Of a stretch of DNA of 53,056 nucleotides, positions 16,919 through 25,860 are shown in pieces. The position numbers and the translations under genes are program-made. This DNA comes from an uncultured Eubacteriales bacterium (GTDB lineage: Bacteria; Bacillota; Clostridia; Christensenellales; QALW01), in the NCBI GenBank assembly GCA_900552055.1, contig URYI01000003.1:1-53056 (forward strand), read 5' to 3'. The notes beneath the pieces are model-generated. The model worked only from the letters and a program-made list of their open reading frames with translations. It did not search any database and was not told the origin of the DNA. The stretch's first letter is position 1; each line of letters opens with the position of its first letter.

Positions 16919-18112
16919 TTATTTAACCCGCTCGGTATTTTCGCTGCCGGCCATGTATATTTCGCCTTCAGCGCAGTTGTTTTCCGCATATAAGCCTGTA
17001 TTGCCGCTCTGTAAATTAAGCACGGCCTGCTTGCCCTGGCTGCGAAGCTGGGCGCATAATTTCACCGCTTCAGCATAATTCTCCGCATCGCAAAGCACCT
17101 CTGCCTGTTTTTCTCCCTCTTCAGCCGGATGGAAAGCATACGCTTTTATAAGCTTAGTCACCTCAACGGCAAAGCCGGTAGCGCAAAGCTGCGCGCCAAA
17201 CTCTTCAAGCAGCCCGTCATACCGGCCCCCGTTCATCACCGGCTCGCCGACTCCCGGACATATGCCTCGGAAAATAACCCCCGTATAATAATTAAGGCTC
17301 TGCACCATACCCAAATCAAAGGTAAGGTATTTTTCAAAGGAATATGCTTTTAAATATTCATATATTTCCTTCAGATTATCCACGGCCTCCCGGCATTTGG
17401 GATGGGGGCACATATTCAGCGCCGAGCTCAATACGCTTACATCTCCAAACAAATAAGGCAGCTCGGAAATAACTTTGCGCAGCGGCTGGCTAACAGGAAG
17501 CTTTTCAAGCAGCAATTCTATGCCCAGCATATTTTTCTGCTCCACCAGCAGGCGCACTTCCTCCGCCTGCTCATCGTTAAGGCCCGCCTCCAGCATAAGA
17601 CCCTTAAAAAAATCCACCTGCCCTATTTCTATTTGGAAATCCTTTACCCCCGCCCTTAAAAGAGAGGAAATGGCAAGAGCTATAACCTCGGCGTCATAAA
17701 AGGAGCCCGACCCTCCTATCAATTCTACACCCGCCTGCGTGCGCTGGGTGAACCCGCCCGCCTGAGCGTTGAAGGAAAACACCTCGCCCTGATAGCACAA
17801 GCGGAGCGGGAAGGGCCCCTCTTTCATTTTTACGGCCACCGCCCTCGCTACTGATGTAGTTATATCCGGCCTGAGCGCCAAAAGACGGCCTGAAGAATCG
17901 GTAAACTTAAAAATATCCCTTATGGACGCCACTGCGTTGGTAGTAAGATATACGTCCAGATATTCAATGGACGGAGTTTCTATACGCTCATATCCCCAGC
18001 TTTGAGCCTCTGATAAAATATTGTGTTTCAGATATGTACTCAGCCTGCATTCATCTGGAAGGAAGTCATATACTCCAGCCGGAGTCTGCATTTTTTTATT
18101 TCTGCTGCTCAT
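16919..18112 (-). CDS. hisZ: ATP phosphoribosyltransferase regulatory subunit HisZ
   Basis: HisZ is a catalytically inactive relative of histidyl-tRNA synthetase that assembles with short HisG and senses histidine. The 397-residue protein has the class-II synthetase core (residues about 5-315) with PAGVYDFLP, RPDITTSVARAVA and MNGGRYDGL. The tail after about 330 resembles a reduced anticodon-binding domain. It is the first gene of the operon, as in many Firmicutes. GAGGCGG precedes the ATG. A full HisS is less likely because the adenine-recognition motifs are weak and hisG follows at once. Confidence 0.93.
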   Translation of the reverse strand: MSSRNKKMQTPAGVYDFLPDECRLSTYLKHNILSEAQSWGYERIETPSIEYLDVYLTTNAVASIRDIFKFTDSSGRLLALRPDITTSVARAVAVKMKEGPFPLRLCYQGEVFSFNAQAGGFTQRTQAGVELIGGSGSFYDAEVIALAISSLLRAGVKDFQIEIGQVDFFKGLMLEAGLNDEQAEEVRLLVEQKNMLGIELLLEKLPVSQPLRKVISELPYLFGDVSVLSSALNMCPHPKCREAVDNLKEIYEYLKAYSFEKYLTFDLGMVQSLNYYTGVIFRGICPGVGEPVMNGGRYDGLLEEFGAQLCATGFAVEVTKLIKAYAFHPAEEGEKQAEVLCDAENYAEAVKLCAQLRSQGKQAVLNLQSGNTGLYAENNCAEGEIYMAGSENTERVK

Positions 18113-18132
18113 AGTCCGCCTCGCTTTATTGA

Positions 18133-18174
18133 TTTATCACGATAAAGTATAATATGCCTTATACTATTTGTCAA
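18133..18174 (-). promoter_or_regulatory. his operon promoter with two palindromes
   Basis: Reading leftward, a perfect -35 TTGACA (18169-18174), a 17-nt spacer and TATACT (18146-18151), with the start expected near 18139. Two palindromes overlap it: TTTATC-AC-GATAAA (18133-18146) at the start site, and AGTATAA...TTATACT (18146-18165) across the spacer and -10. The leader before hisZ is only about 27 nt, so no T-box or attenuator fits. A repressor operator is inferred; the regulator is not identified. Confidence 0.72.
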
Positions 18175-18543
18175 GCACAATCCATTATAATTATCCGCTC
18201 CGGGCATTCTGCTGTTCATACAGAACAGCATACACCTGTCAGAACAGAACAGTCCCTAAGCTAAAGCAGCGCAGCATTATTATTGTCAGCCGTAAATGCA
18301 GGTTATAATTCTGCCTGCCGCCGCACGTCGTCGCGGACTATGTATCCTTCGCAACGACTTTTCTTTTGAAAAGTCATCGGCTCACTCACGCCGTCCCTCC
18401 TCCTTTCCGCAAAAAGTCACGCTTGCTGCGGCTGTTCGCTTGTAAACGCGCTCACAACGCCTCTGCGGCGCTACCAACTTTTTGCGGGTTCAACTGCGCT
18501 TTAAAATTTTATTCAGGCATCTCTTTTGCTGCCTCTTGACATT
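18175..18543. other. Spacer with strong inverted repeats between his operon and dut
   Basis: No gene is recognised. GACTTTTC-TTTT-GAAAAGTC forms an 8-bp stem near 18357-18376. CCGCAAAAAGT (18407-18417) pairs with ACTTTTTGCGG (18477-18487) around a 59-nt GC-richer segment. Either may end transcription of dut (minus strand), though neither is a classic stem plus T-run. Confidence 0.45.
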
Positions 18544-18921
18544 CTAATCTTCCGCTTTAGCGCTTTCGTAGCCGGTTTTTGCGCTCAAACCGTTCTGGCG
18601 GTCAAAGTTCTCCCTGTTTTTCAATATGTACATGTCATACAGCTCAACCGAGGACATATTCATTTTCAGGCACATGCTCACAAAAAAATGCAGTATGTCC
18701 ACCAGCTCTTCTTTTACCGCCTGCTCATTAACGGGCTTGGGATTTTTCCACCATTTAAAATTCACTTCATCTATAAGCTCTGCCAATTCGCTGAGCATGG
18801 CCAGAGTCTCCTTCTGTATCCATTCAGCCTGGGAAATACCCGATAAATCCCGCCTTTGAACCAAATCCGAATCAAATTTATTCTGCATTTCAAAGATAAT
18901 ATCCAGTTTATCCTTCTCCAT
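18544..18921 (-). CDS. Dimeric-type dUTP diphosphatase (all-alpha NTP pyrophosphatase fold)
   Basis: The 125-residue helical protein resembles the dimeric dUTPase family (dUTPase_2), which hydrolyses dUTP to dUMP and keeps uracil out of DNA. Metal-site motifs of this all-alpha superfamily are visible: SELAELIDEVNFKWWK near residue 45 (E-x2-E) and EELVDILHFF near residue 70 (E-x3-D). A MazG-like house-cleaning pyrophosphatase is the alternative. The frame is open upstream, but the ATG at 18921 is chosen because AAGGAG sits 8 nt before it. The M16 peptidase gene ends 17 bp upstream, so they are probably cotranscribed. Confidence 0.82.
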   Translation of the reverse strand: MEKDKLDIIFEMQNKFDSDLVQRRDLSGISQAEWIQKETLAMLSELAELIDEVNFKWWKNPKPVNEQAVKEELVDILHFFVSMCLKMNMSSVELYDMYILKNRENFDRQNGLSAKTGYESAKAED

Positions 18922-18938
18922 TGTTATTTCTCCTTTGT

Positions 18939-20186
18939 TTATTTTATCATCCGGGGAAAACTGTCCTGCTTGCCCACAAAGGACGCGCACATATTGTCAA
19001 AATCAAATATCCGTCCGGCAAGCTCTTTAATGTCCCGGCTGGTTATAGCCTCCACGCGCTTTAAAACCTCTTCTACCGGGGTTATATTGTCAAGCAGCAG
19101 GATGCATTTGCCGTTGCGGTTCATAATGCTCCGAGAGCCCTCCAGTCCCAGTATAAAACTGCCCTTAACCTGCTCTATGCCCGCCTCCAGCTCGGCGTCG
19201 GTTATCCCGTTCTGCTTGGCCAGTTCAGCCTCCTCGCGTATAAGGGAAATGACCCGTTCGGTTTGGGTTGGGTTCATGCCGGCATAGACGGTAAACATGC
19301 CGCAGTCCACATAGGAGCTGGGATAGCTGTATACCGAATAGGTAAGCCCGTTCTGCTCCCGCACTTTCTGAAACAGCCGTGAGCTCATAGCTCCGCCGAA
19401 AACCCCGTTAAAGACGCTCATGGCATAATAAAGCTTATCCTGGCTGCCCACGCCCTGGAACCCAAGGCACATATTCATCTGTTCATTTTCCCTGTTGGCC
19501 GTTGCAAATTTCCGTTCCCGCGCTGTTTCGGGGCTTATATCCGTCTTTCCGCACTGAGGCAGCTGCCTGCTCCCAAAATGCTCCTGAAGCATCTGGAGGC
19601 AATTCTCTTCGTCAATATTTCCCGCTACGCTTATAACTATATTGTCCGAGGTATATCTCCTCTGCATATAATCCCTTATTTTCTGCTCGTCAAAGGAATT
19701 GACAAGCTCAGAGGTGCCCAGAATAGGCATTGCCAGAGGATTACCCGCAAAATAAACGCTTGAAAGCAGTTCATGCACCAAATCGTCAGGCGTATCCTGA
19801 ACCATAGAAATTTCTTCATTGACCACGCCCTGCTCCTTTTTAATCTCCTCCGCCTTAAAAGTGCTGTTATACAGCATATCCGCCAGCAGTTCAATGCCCG
19901 TCAGAATATGCTCGTCTATAAGATGGACGTAGAAGCAGGTGCATTCCTTGGCCGTAAAAGCGTTGAGCACCCCGCCTATATTATCTATCTGAGCGGCAAT
20001 ATCCTTGGCCGAGCGTTTTGACGTCCCTTTAAAGAGCATGTGCTCGATAAAATGAGATATGCCGTTTTCCTCCGCCTTTTCATATCTGGAACCCGCCAGC
20101 ACCCAAACCCCTATAGAGGCCGAATGAAGATAGGGTATGTTCTCTATAACCGCTCTTATACCGTTTGCCAGCTTAATCTTCTGCAT
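18939..20186 (-). CDS. M16 family zinc metallopeptidase (MlpA/YmxG-like)
   Basis: This is an insulinase/pitrilysin-family processing peptidase of 415 residues with two homologous halves. The inverted zinc motif HFIEH is at residues 45-49 and the third ligand is E125 in NEEISM, the normal spacing of about 76 residues. The second half has the R/Y substrate-contact segment near GLTYSVYSYPSSY. The frame extends 19 residues further, but GGAG lies 5 nt before the ATG at 20186, the same layout as recA. It lies beside a ylxY-like gene, as mlpA does in Bacillus subtilis. A possible attenuator precedes it. Confidence 0.92.
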   Translation of the reverse strand: MQKIKLANGIRAVIENIPYLHSASIGVWVLAGSRYEKAEENGISHFIEHMLFKGTSKRSAKDIAAQIDNIGGVLNAFTAKECTCFYVHLIDEHILTGIELLADMLYNSTFKAEEIKKEQGVVNEEISMVQDTPDDLVHELLSSVYFAGNPLAMPILGTSELVNSFDEQKIRDYMQRRYTSDNIVISVAGNIDEENCLQMLQEHFGSRQLPQCGKTDISPETARERKFATANRENEQMNMCLGFQGVGSQDKLYYAMSVFNGVFGGAMSSRLFQKVREQNGLTYSVYSYPSSYVDCGMFTVYAGMNPTQTERVISLIREEAELAKQNGITDAELEAGIEQVKGSFILGLEGSRSIMNRNGKCILLLDNITPVEEVLKRVEAITSRDIKELAGRIFDFDNMCASFVGKQDSFPRMIK

Positions 20187-20204
20187 ATCTGCTCCGTTTC
20201 CCCG

Positions 20205-20256
20205 GCGGTATAAAAATAGGAGCGTCCTCCCCGCCGGCATCAAGGACGCGTCCTAT
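20205..20256 (-). terminator. Terminator or attenuator in the M16 peptidase leader
   Basis: The GC-rich arms TAGGAGCGTCC and GGACGCGTCCTA (about 20215-20255, one bulge) form a stem followed on the minus strand by TTTTTAT, 20-25 nt before the M16 ribosome binding site. With the promoter at 20294-20323 it may act within a leader of about 100 nt. Alternatively it ends ylxY transcription. Confidence 0.5.
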
Positions 20257-20293
20257 ATAATTAAACAATACGGCTTTGCCGCCTGCTATATTT

Positions 20294-20323
20294 ATTATAC
20301 AATAATCTGCCTTTTTTATGCAA
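20294..20323 (-). promoter_or_regulatory. Promoter of the M16 peptidase gene
   Basis: Reading leftward, TTGCAT (20318-20323), an 18-nt spacer and a perfect TATAAT (20294-20299), just after the ylxY-like stop codon. The start near 20287 would give a leader of about 100 nt containing the hairpin at 20215-20255. Confidence 0.6.
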
Positions 20324-20326
20324 ACA

Positions 20327-21034
20327 TTAAATTTCCAGCATCTCGGAAACAGTTTTGAATTGATAGCCCTGCTCTTTTATCTGGGAAATCATGCTTTTAA
20401 GCGCTTCCAGGGTGTTCGCTGTTGGATGCATAAGCACAAAGGCGCCCGGCTTCAGATTTTTCATAACCCGGTTCATAATTTTCTGAGTATCCTTATCCCG
20501 CCAGTCTATGGTGTCTATGCTCCACATAATGGTTTTATACCCCAGGGAACGCGCAATTTTAAGCGTATCCTTATTAAAATCCCCCGCGGGCGGAGCATAA
20601 AGCTTGGGCTTAACGCCGGTAATCTCGGTTATAATGGTATCAGTCGTCGATATCTCTTTTCGCGTCTCGTCACTTGAAATGCGGGTGGGCAGTTTATGGT
20701 TATAGCCGTGATTGCCTATTTCGTGGCCGTCCTGCTGCATATTCTTTATAAGCTGAGCGTTATCCTTGGCCCAGATACCCCCTAAAAAGAAAGTCACCTT
20801 TATGCCTTCCTGTTTAAACAAATCCAAATAGGGCTGAACATATTCTGTACCCCAATATACGTTTACCATAAAGGCTACCACTTTTTCTTCAGTTTCAATA
20901 TTATATATCGCCGATTCATCCCCCGAAAAGACCGAAACGGCACTCGGCCCCGCAAAGGCCGCTACAGCCAGCAGCACTAAAACCGCCGCCAGGACGGTAT
21001 TGACAGTAAGAACCTCCTTAAGCTTCTGCTTCAT
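20327..21034 (-). CDS. YlxY-like polysaccharide-deacetylase-family protein, probably inactive
   Basis: The 235-residue protein has an N-terminal membrane anchor (about 13-35) and a NodB-fold domain (about 50-235). The second metal motif HGYNH, the WSIDTIDW motif and the LMH motif are present. The first motif, normally TFDDG with the catalytic base and metal aspartates, reads VNVYWG, and RPPxG reads APPAG. Deacetylase activity is therefore doubtful. The same kind of change and the M16 neighbour recall the spore-former family YlxY. Sporulation relevance is inference. Confidence 0.82.
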   Translation of the reverse strand: MKQKLKEVLTVNTVLAAVLVLLAVAAFAGPSAVSVFSGDESAIYNIETEEKVVAFMVNVYWGTEYVQPYLDLFKQEGIKVTFFLGGIWAKDNAQLIKNMQQDGHEIGNHGYNHKLPTRISSDETRKEISTTDTIITEITGVKPKLYAPPAGDFNKDTLKIARSLGYKTIMWSIDTIDWRDKDTQKIMNRVMKNLKPGAFVLMHPTANTLEALKSMISQIKEQGYQFKTVSEMLEI

Positions 21035-21614
21035 AAGCGCATCTACCCCTTTCTGCTAGAGTATATGCGCCTTCCCGCTGAATATTCAGCTTTTAATAAA
21101 CAAAAGCCGCTGAACGGAGACATTTTGCAAAGAAGCAGCCCCGTTTTCCAATAAACAGAAACGGCCCCTTTCATGGGGTAAGTTTCCGTAACGGGTTCCG
21201 CACTGAGATTAATCCAAACATATGGCAGGAAACAGCTTTATCGGCAAGCAAATAATAATATGCCTCCGGCGGAATATGATATACGGCCTGAGCCGTATTA
21301 TATATTCCTCTTCGTGAAAATATGATATGCTGCCCGTTCCTTCATACGCCATAGGCTTATATCATCGCTCGCAGAACTACAGCATACCGCAGGCACCCCC
21401 GTTCCGCAAAAGAACGAATATAAATTGGGACGCCCTTCCTGACGGAAGAGCGCCCCCAATACAACCTGTTCCCGCGCTGCCTTTCTTTGATTTTAAAGCA
21501 TTTGTCCCATCAGCTTGAGACAGGTATTGGGGCAAAATAAACGGTTCAACCGCCCGGCGCGCCGATTCCCTGCATGGTTGGGGCCTGGAACCTAAGCCAT
21601 ACCTTCCGTTCAAA
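21035..21614. other. 580-bp spacer between S41 protease and ylxY-like gene
   Basis: No gene is recognised. The frame at 21377-21613 (minus) lacks a ribosome binding site. A stem with arms GGGACGCCCTTCC and GGAAGAGCGCCCC (about 21427-21456, imperfect) has a 4-nt loop. A shorter CCCC-TTTCAT-GGGG hairpin lies near 21165-21180. Neither is followed by a T-run. Confidence 0.4.
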
Positions 21615-22823
21615 TTACTGCCCTAATATTTCCAGCGCCTTTTGCAGCTGAGTATCCTCCTGGTCCGTCATGTAATAAGGGCGGCTCTCCTGGCCGTCGG
21701 GCAGAGCTGCTTCGTATTCAGGCGTAAGGCCTATTTCGTGTATGCATTCCCCGCTGGGCAGATAGTATTTAGCCGTAGTCAGCTTAAACGCGCCTTCATT
21801 GTCCAGCGTATAGGTAGTCTGCATAATGCCTTTGCCAAACGTCTTTGTCCCCACCAGTACGGCTGTTCCCCGATCGCGCGCCGCGCCCGCAAGCGCTTCG
21901 GAAGCGCTGGCAGTATTGCTGTTTGTAAGTATCACCATAGGCAAATCCATATCCGCGCCCGACGAATTGATCTCGCTTATTCTGTTGCCGTGCCTGTCCT
22001 GAGCATAGATTATTACCCCTTCAGGCAGTATCATATTCCCTATTTTTTCAAGAATGGATAAATCGCCGCCGCCGTTATCCCTCAGGTCCAGCACAATGCC
22101 CGTGCAGTCCTGGCTTTCCACGGCGTCCATAGCCTCCTGGAACTTTTCCACGGCATTGCCGTTAAAACTTTTAAGCTGGATATACATAACGTCGCCTATG
22201 GTTCTATAACGCACCATAGTCTGCTGCGACTGACCCCTTATGACATCATAAGCCAATTCATTCTCTCCCCGGCGCACGGTAATGCGTACGGTTGTACCGT
22301 TTTCCCCCGATATTGCGCTTGAAAGGTCGTCTATCTCGCTGACATTTACTCCGTCTACCGCTACTATATAATCGCCCGTCTTAATGCCTGCGCTTTGAGC
22401 GGGGGAATCATCATATACGTCCAATATCAGCACGCTCCCGTCCTCCTCAGTAACCACCTGCACGCCTATCCCGCCCTTTACAATTCCCTGCTTGTCGTCG
22501 TCATATTGAGTTTTAGCCTCGGGCGTAAAATAATAGGAGTAGTCGTCTTCAATATAAGAAGCCAGGCCGGTAAGCATCATATCAGTTATCTCATCAGCCG
22601 TATATTCGTTTATGGACTGGTTTCTAACCAGATTGGCCGCCGTCAGAACAGACCGGTAATTGTCCCTGCCCAGCACCCCGGCCGCCCGGAAATCCTGTAT
22701 TATCGAGCCGATCACCGCTCCTATGACCAGTACCAGAACATAGCCCATAATTTTTGATACAAGAGCGTATCTCTTCTCTTTTTTTATTCGTTTAAGCTCC
22801 TCTTGTTCCTGTAAATTTTCCAT
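21615..22823 (-). CDS. S41 family carboxyl-terminal processing protease (Ctp)
   Basis: This is a periplasm-facing serine protease of the CtpA/CtpB type. The 402-residue protein has one N-terminal membrane helix (about 20-42), a PDZ domain (about 100-180, with GGIGVQV and AGIKTGD) and an S41 catalytic core. The Ser-Lys dyad is visible as TASASE (S306 the likely nucleophile, S308 possible) with K331 in TFGKG, 25 residues later as in CtpB. No peptidoglycan-binding domain is seen at the C-terminus. In spore formers CtpB cleaves SpoIVFA; that role is only possible here. GGAGG precedes the ATG. Confidence 0.93.
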   Translation of the reverse strand: MENLQEQEELKRIKKEKRYALVSKIMGYVLVLVIGAVIGSIIQDFRAAGVLGRDNYRSVLTAANLVRNQSINEYTADEITDMMLTGLASYIEDDYSYYFTPEAKTQYDDDKQGIVKGGIGVQVVTEEDGSVLILDVYDDSPAQSAGIKTGDYIVAVDGVNVSEIDDLSSAISGENGTTVRITVRRGENELAYDVIRGQSQQTMVRYRTIGDVMYIQLKSFNGNAVEKFQEAMDAVESQDCTGIVLDLRDNGGGDLSILEKIGNMILPEGVIIYAQDRHGNRISEINSSGADMDLPMVILTNSNTASASEALAGAARDRGTAVLVGTKTFGKGIMQTTYTLDNEGAFKLTTAKYYLPSGECIHEIGLTPEYEAALPDGQESRPYYMTDQEDTQLQKALEILGQ

Positions 22824-22897
22824 TTAACTACCTCCGCCAGAATATTAAAACCTTACAGCTTATAATTATGCTTGATATCATAAAGCTATAATCACTT

Positions 22898-23845
22898 TTA
22901 TTTTTCACCCAGCCGGGACATGGCCAGCATGAGCCGGAGAATTACCGCATCGTCAAAGCAGCTTACGTCCAGCCCGGTAACGCGCCTGAGCTTATCCAAA
23001 CGGTATATAAGGGTATTGCGGTGCATATACAGCTCCTTAGCCGTTTTGCTGATATTCAGATTCTGCTTAAAAAGCTCGTCCAGCAGAATCATGGTTTCTT
23101 CGTCCGACGCTCCGCTTATTTTAGCGGCAGCCGAAGCAAATTTAGAAATATATTCCGTTGGAACGCCCTTTAATAGTATTTCGGGGAACATCCTGTTATA
23201 GCTGAACACTCCGCCGTAATGAGAAAAGCTTGCGCCTAATTCGGCGCATGCGGCTGCCTGGGAATACGCCTCCGAAAGAGAAGAGGCTGTTTCGCAGGGC
23301 TGGCCTATTCCTATAAATGCATCTATATTCACTTCGCTTAAAAAAGTATCCCTCAGCGCCATGCAGGTATCATAAAAATCCTCCTGTCCGTCCCTGCTTT
23401 CGCATACGGCGGCATATCTCATATGACCCATCTGTATCACGTCCGCGTTTACTTCGTCAAAAATCTCCTTCAGCAGCCCGGCTTCCTCAAACTCTGCTTC
23501 GCCCGCAAAAATGACGGCCGCCACAGAACGGCGCACCTCAAACGGAACGCGCAGGCGGGCACCCAGGGTTATCGCTTCGTCTACAGTAAGCCGGCCGTTT
23601 AAAAGAGAAAATAAAAAGCCCTCCCGCGTCATTCCCTTGCCGTCCGTTTCAATTCTCATTATTCTGCGCGCCGCTTCCGCGTCCATGCAGACAGCCGAAA
23701 ACATTCCTCCGTCCAGCTTGGAATATAAACGGCCCTCAGCATAAAAGGGCATGGGCTTAGCAAGGATTTCTTCGTTCAGATTTTCAGGCATATCCACGCT
23801 TCCCGCCAGCTTTACGCCTTTTTTATCATATATGGCCAGCTTCAT
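22898..23845 (-). CDS. CdaR/PucR-family transcriptional regulator
   Basis: The 315-residue protein has the C-terminal PucR-type helix-turn-helix (about 255-312), visible as NISKTAKELYMHRNTLIYRL, followed by DAVILRLML. The middle part (about 120-230) resembles the GGDEF-like sensor region of CdaR proteins. The N-terminal 100 residues are not recognised as a known sensor. Family members regulate purine, sugar-diacid or other catabolic genes, usually beside them. Here the neighbours (S41 protease, formate-THF ligase) give no such hint, so the target is unknown. AAGGAG precedes the ATG; the gene stands alone. Confidence 0.87.
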   Translation of the reverse strand: MKLAIYDKKGVKLAGSVDMPENLNEEILAKPMPFYAEGRLYSKLDGGMFSAVCMDAEAARRIMRIETDGKGMTREGFLFSLLNGRLTVDEAITLGARLRVPFEVRRSVAAVIFAGEAEFEEAGLLKEIFDEVNADVIQMGHMRYAAVCESRDGQEDFYDTCMALRDTFLSEVNIDAFIGIGQPCETASSLSEAYSQAAACAELGASFSHYGGVFSYNRMFPEILLKGVPTEYISKFASAAAKISGASDEETMILLDELFKQNLNISKTAKELYMHRNTLIYRLDKLRRVTGLDVSCFDDAVILRLMLAMSRLGEK

Positions 23846-24051
23846 TTATACGCTCCTTCCCGATAAAAACAACAAACCATAAAGAGTATATAATTATTTT
23901 ATATAATTTTGCCGGAATCAGCAATACGAAATTACGGCATGTCAATAAAATTTAACAATTAATTATCGAATGGGATACACGCGGAAATAAAGCTCTGCTT
24001 TATTCACGGGCGTCTTCTGACCGTCAACCTTCAGCTTACGCAGCCACCCCG

Positions 24052-25716
24052 TTAAAAAAGTCCTGATATCCTGCCGTTTAAATCAATATCTATATCCATT
24101 GCAGCCGGTCTTGAGGGCAGACCGGGCATAGTCATAATTTCTCCCGTAAGCGCTACAACAAAGCCCGCTCCGGCCGATACCCTCGCTTCCCGCACATGCA
24201 GCAGAAAATCCTTCGGCCTCCCAAGATTCTGCGCATTATCTGAAAAAGAATACTGGGTTTTTGCTATGCATACGGGCAAAGAACCATAGCCATTGCTTTC
24301 AATCAGCTTTAACGCCTTTTCTGCCGCAGGAGCAAGCTTAATGTCCCTCGCGCCGTATATATTGCACGCAACAAGCCTAAGCTTTTCAGTTAAGGAGCAG
24401 TCAAGGCTGTAAGCCATTTTAAAGGCTTTCTTTTGGCTGCACAAACCCACGGCCGCTTCGGCCAATTCTGCGGCGCCCGCGCCCCCTTTTCCCCAGGCGC
24501 GGCATTCTATGGCCTGAACGCCCGCATGCCGGCAGCCCCTCTTGATAATTTCCAGTTCTTCGTCAGTATCGGTATTAAAACGGTTAACCGCCACCACGGC
24601 AGGCAAGCCGAACACTCCCGTTATGTTTTCTATGTGCTTCTGCAAATTGCACAAGCCCCGTTCAAGCGCGCCCGTGTCGGGCCGGGATAACTGAGAGGCA
24701 TTTGCTCCGCCATGATATTTTAAAGCCTTAACAGTCGCCACTATCACAACAGCATCAGGTTCCAGTCCGGCGCTCCGGCATTTTATATCTATAAATTTTT
24801 CCGCACCCAAATCAGCGCCGAAGCCGGCCTCGGTCACAACATAATCGCCCAGGGTCAATGCGGCCTTTGTGGCCCGCACACTGTTACAGCCATGCGCTAT
24901 ATTGGCAAAGGGGCCCCCATGTATTAACGCCGGAGTGCCCTCAAGCGTCTGGACGAGATTGGGGTTAATTGCATCCTTAAGCAGGGCGGCCATTGCCCCC
25001 TGAGCGTTAAGCTGCCCGGCCGTTACAGCCCTGCCGTCAAAAGTATACCCTACAACTATCCTGGAAAGCCTCTCCTTAAGGTCGGCCAGATTCTCGCTGA
25101 GGCATAAAACCGCCATAACTTCGCTTGCAGCGGTTATATCAAAGCCGTCCTCCCGCGGAACGCCGTTAGAAGCCCCTCCCAGGCCGTCGGTAATATTTCT
25201 GAGCTGCCTGTCGTTCATATCCATGCAGCGCCTCCATTGTATGCGGCGAACGTCTATATTAAGGCTGTTGCCCCTGAAAATATGATTATCCAATAAAGCT
25301 GCCAGCAGATTATTAGCCGCAGCCACGGCATGCAGATCACCCGTAAAATGCAGATTTATATCCTCCATAGGCACTACCTGAGCGTACCCTCCCCCGGCGG
25401 CGCCCCCCTTCATCCCAAAAACAGGGCCTAATGAAGGCTCGCGCAGGGCGAGCATGGATTTTTTCCCTATATATCTGAGGCCGTCTGCCAGACCTACGCT
25501 TATGGTAGTCTTTCCCTCCCCGCTCGGAGTAGGCGACATAGCCGTTACCAATATCAGCTTTCCCCTTAAAGGCCTGTTTTCAAAAGCTTCCGGCCTTAGT
25601 TTAGCCTTAAAGCGCCCGTAGTAGTCAAGCATATCAGGCGCTAATCCGTTTCGGGCGGCAATTTCGGATATTTCGGTCATTTTAGTATTTTGCGCTATTT
25701 CAATATCAGACGGCAT
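24052..25716 (-). CDS. fhs: Formate--tetrahydrofolate ligase
   Basis: Fhs makes 10-formyl-THF from formate, THF and ATP, feeding purine and formyl-Met-tRNA synthesis and, in acetogens, the Wood-Ljungdahl methyl branch. The 554-residue protein has family length, with the nucleotide loop [10 protein letters not shown] at 62-71, [19 protein letters not shown] (given here as EPSLGPVFG), the FTGDLHA motif and the EAGFGADLG segment. The frame extends 16 residues upstream, but AAGGGG precedes the ATG at 25716 and gives the normal N-terminus. It stands alone, with no folD or other one-carbon gene nearby, so acetogenesis cannot be inferred. Confidence 0.96.
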   Translation of the reverse strand: MPSDIEIAQNTKMTEISEIAARNGLAPDMLDYYGRFKAKLRPEAFENRPLRGKLILVTAMSPTPSGEGKTTISVGLADGLRYIGKKSMLALREPSLGPVFGMKGGAAGGGYAQVVPMEDINLHFTGDLHAVAAANNLLAALLDNHIFRGNSLNIDVRRIQWRRCMDMNDRQLRNITDGLGGASNGVPREDGFDITAASEVMAVLCLSENLADLKERLSRIVVGYTFDGRAVTAGQLNAQGAMAALLKDAINPNLVQTLEGTPALIHGGPFANIAHGCNSVRATKAALTLGDYVVTEAGFGADLGAEKFIDIKCRSAGLEPDAVVIVATVKALKYHGGANASQLSRPDTGALERGLCNLQKHIENITGVFGLPAVVAVNRFNTDTDEELEIIKRGCRHAGVQAIECRAWGKGGAGAAELAEAAVGLCSQKKAFKMAYSLDCSLTEKLRLVACNIYGARDIKLAPAAEKALKLIESNGYGSLPVCIAKTQYSFSDNAQNLGRPKDFLLHVREARVSAGAGFVVALTGEIMTMPGLPSRPAAMDIDIDLNGRISGLF

Positions 25717-25860
25717 AATTATCCCCTTTATCATAATTTTAAAATAGTTAAAGCTTTCGGGCATTTTACAGCCAAAATTAAGTATACACGATTAACAGCT
25801 TAAACGCAACCGTCAATTAAAACGCCCCCTGTTTATCCCCGCGCGGCATGCTTAAAAGCA

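Noticed and set aside
18113..18140. T-box leader for the histidine operon
   Set aside because: The expected transcript start is about 27 nt from the hisZ ATG, so there is no room for a T-box.
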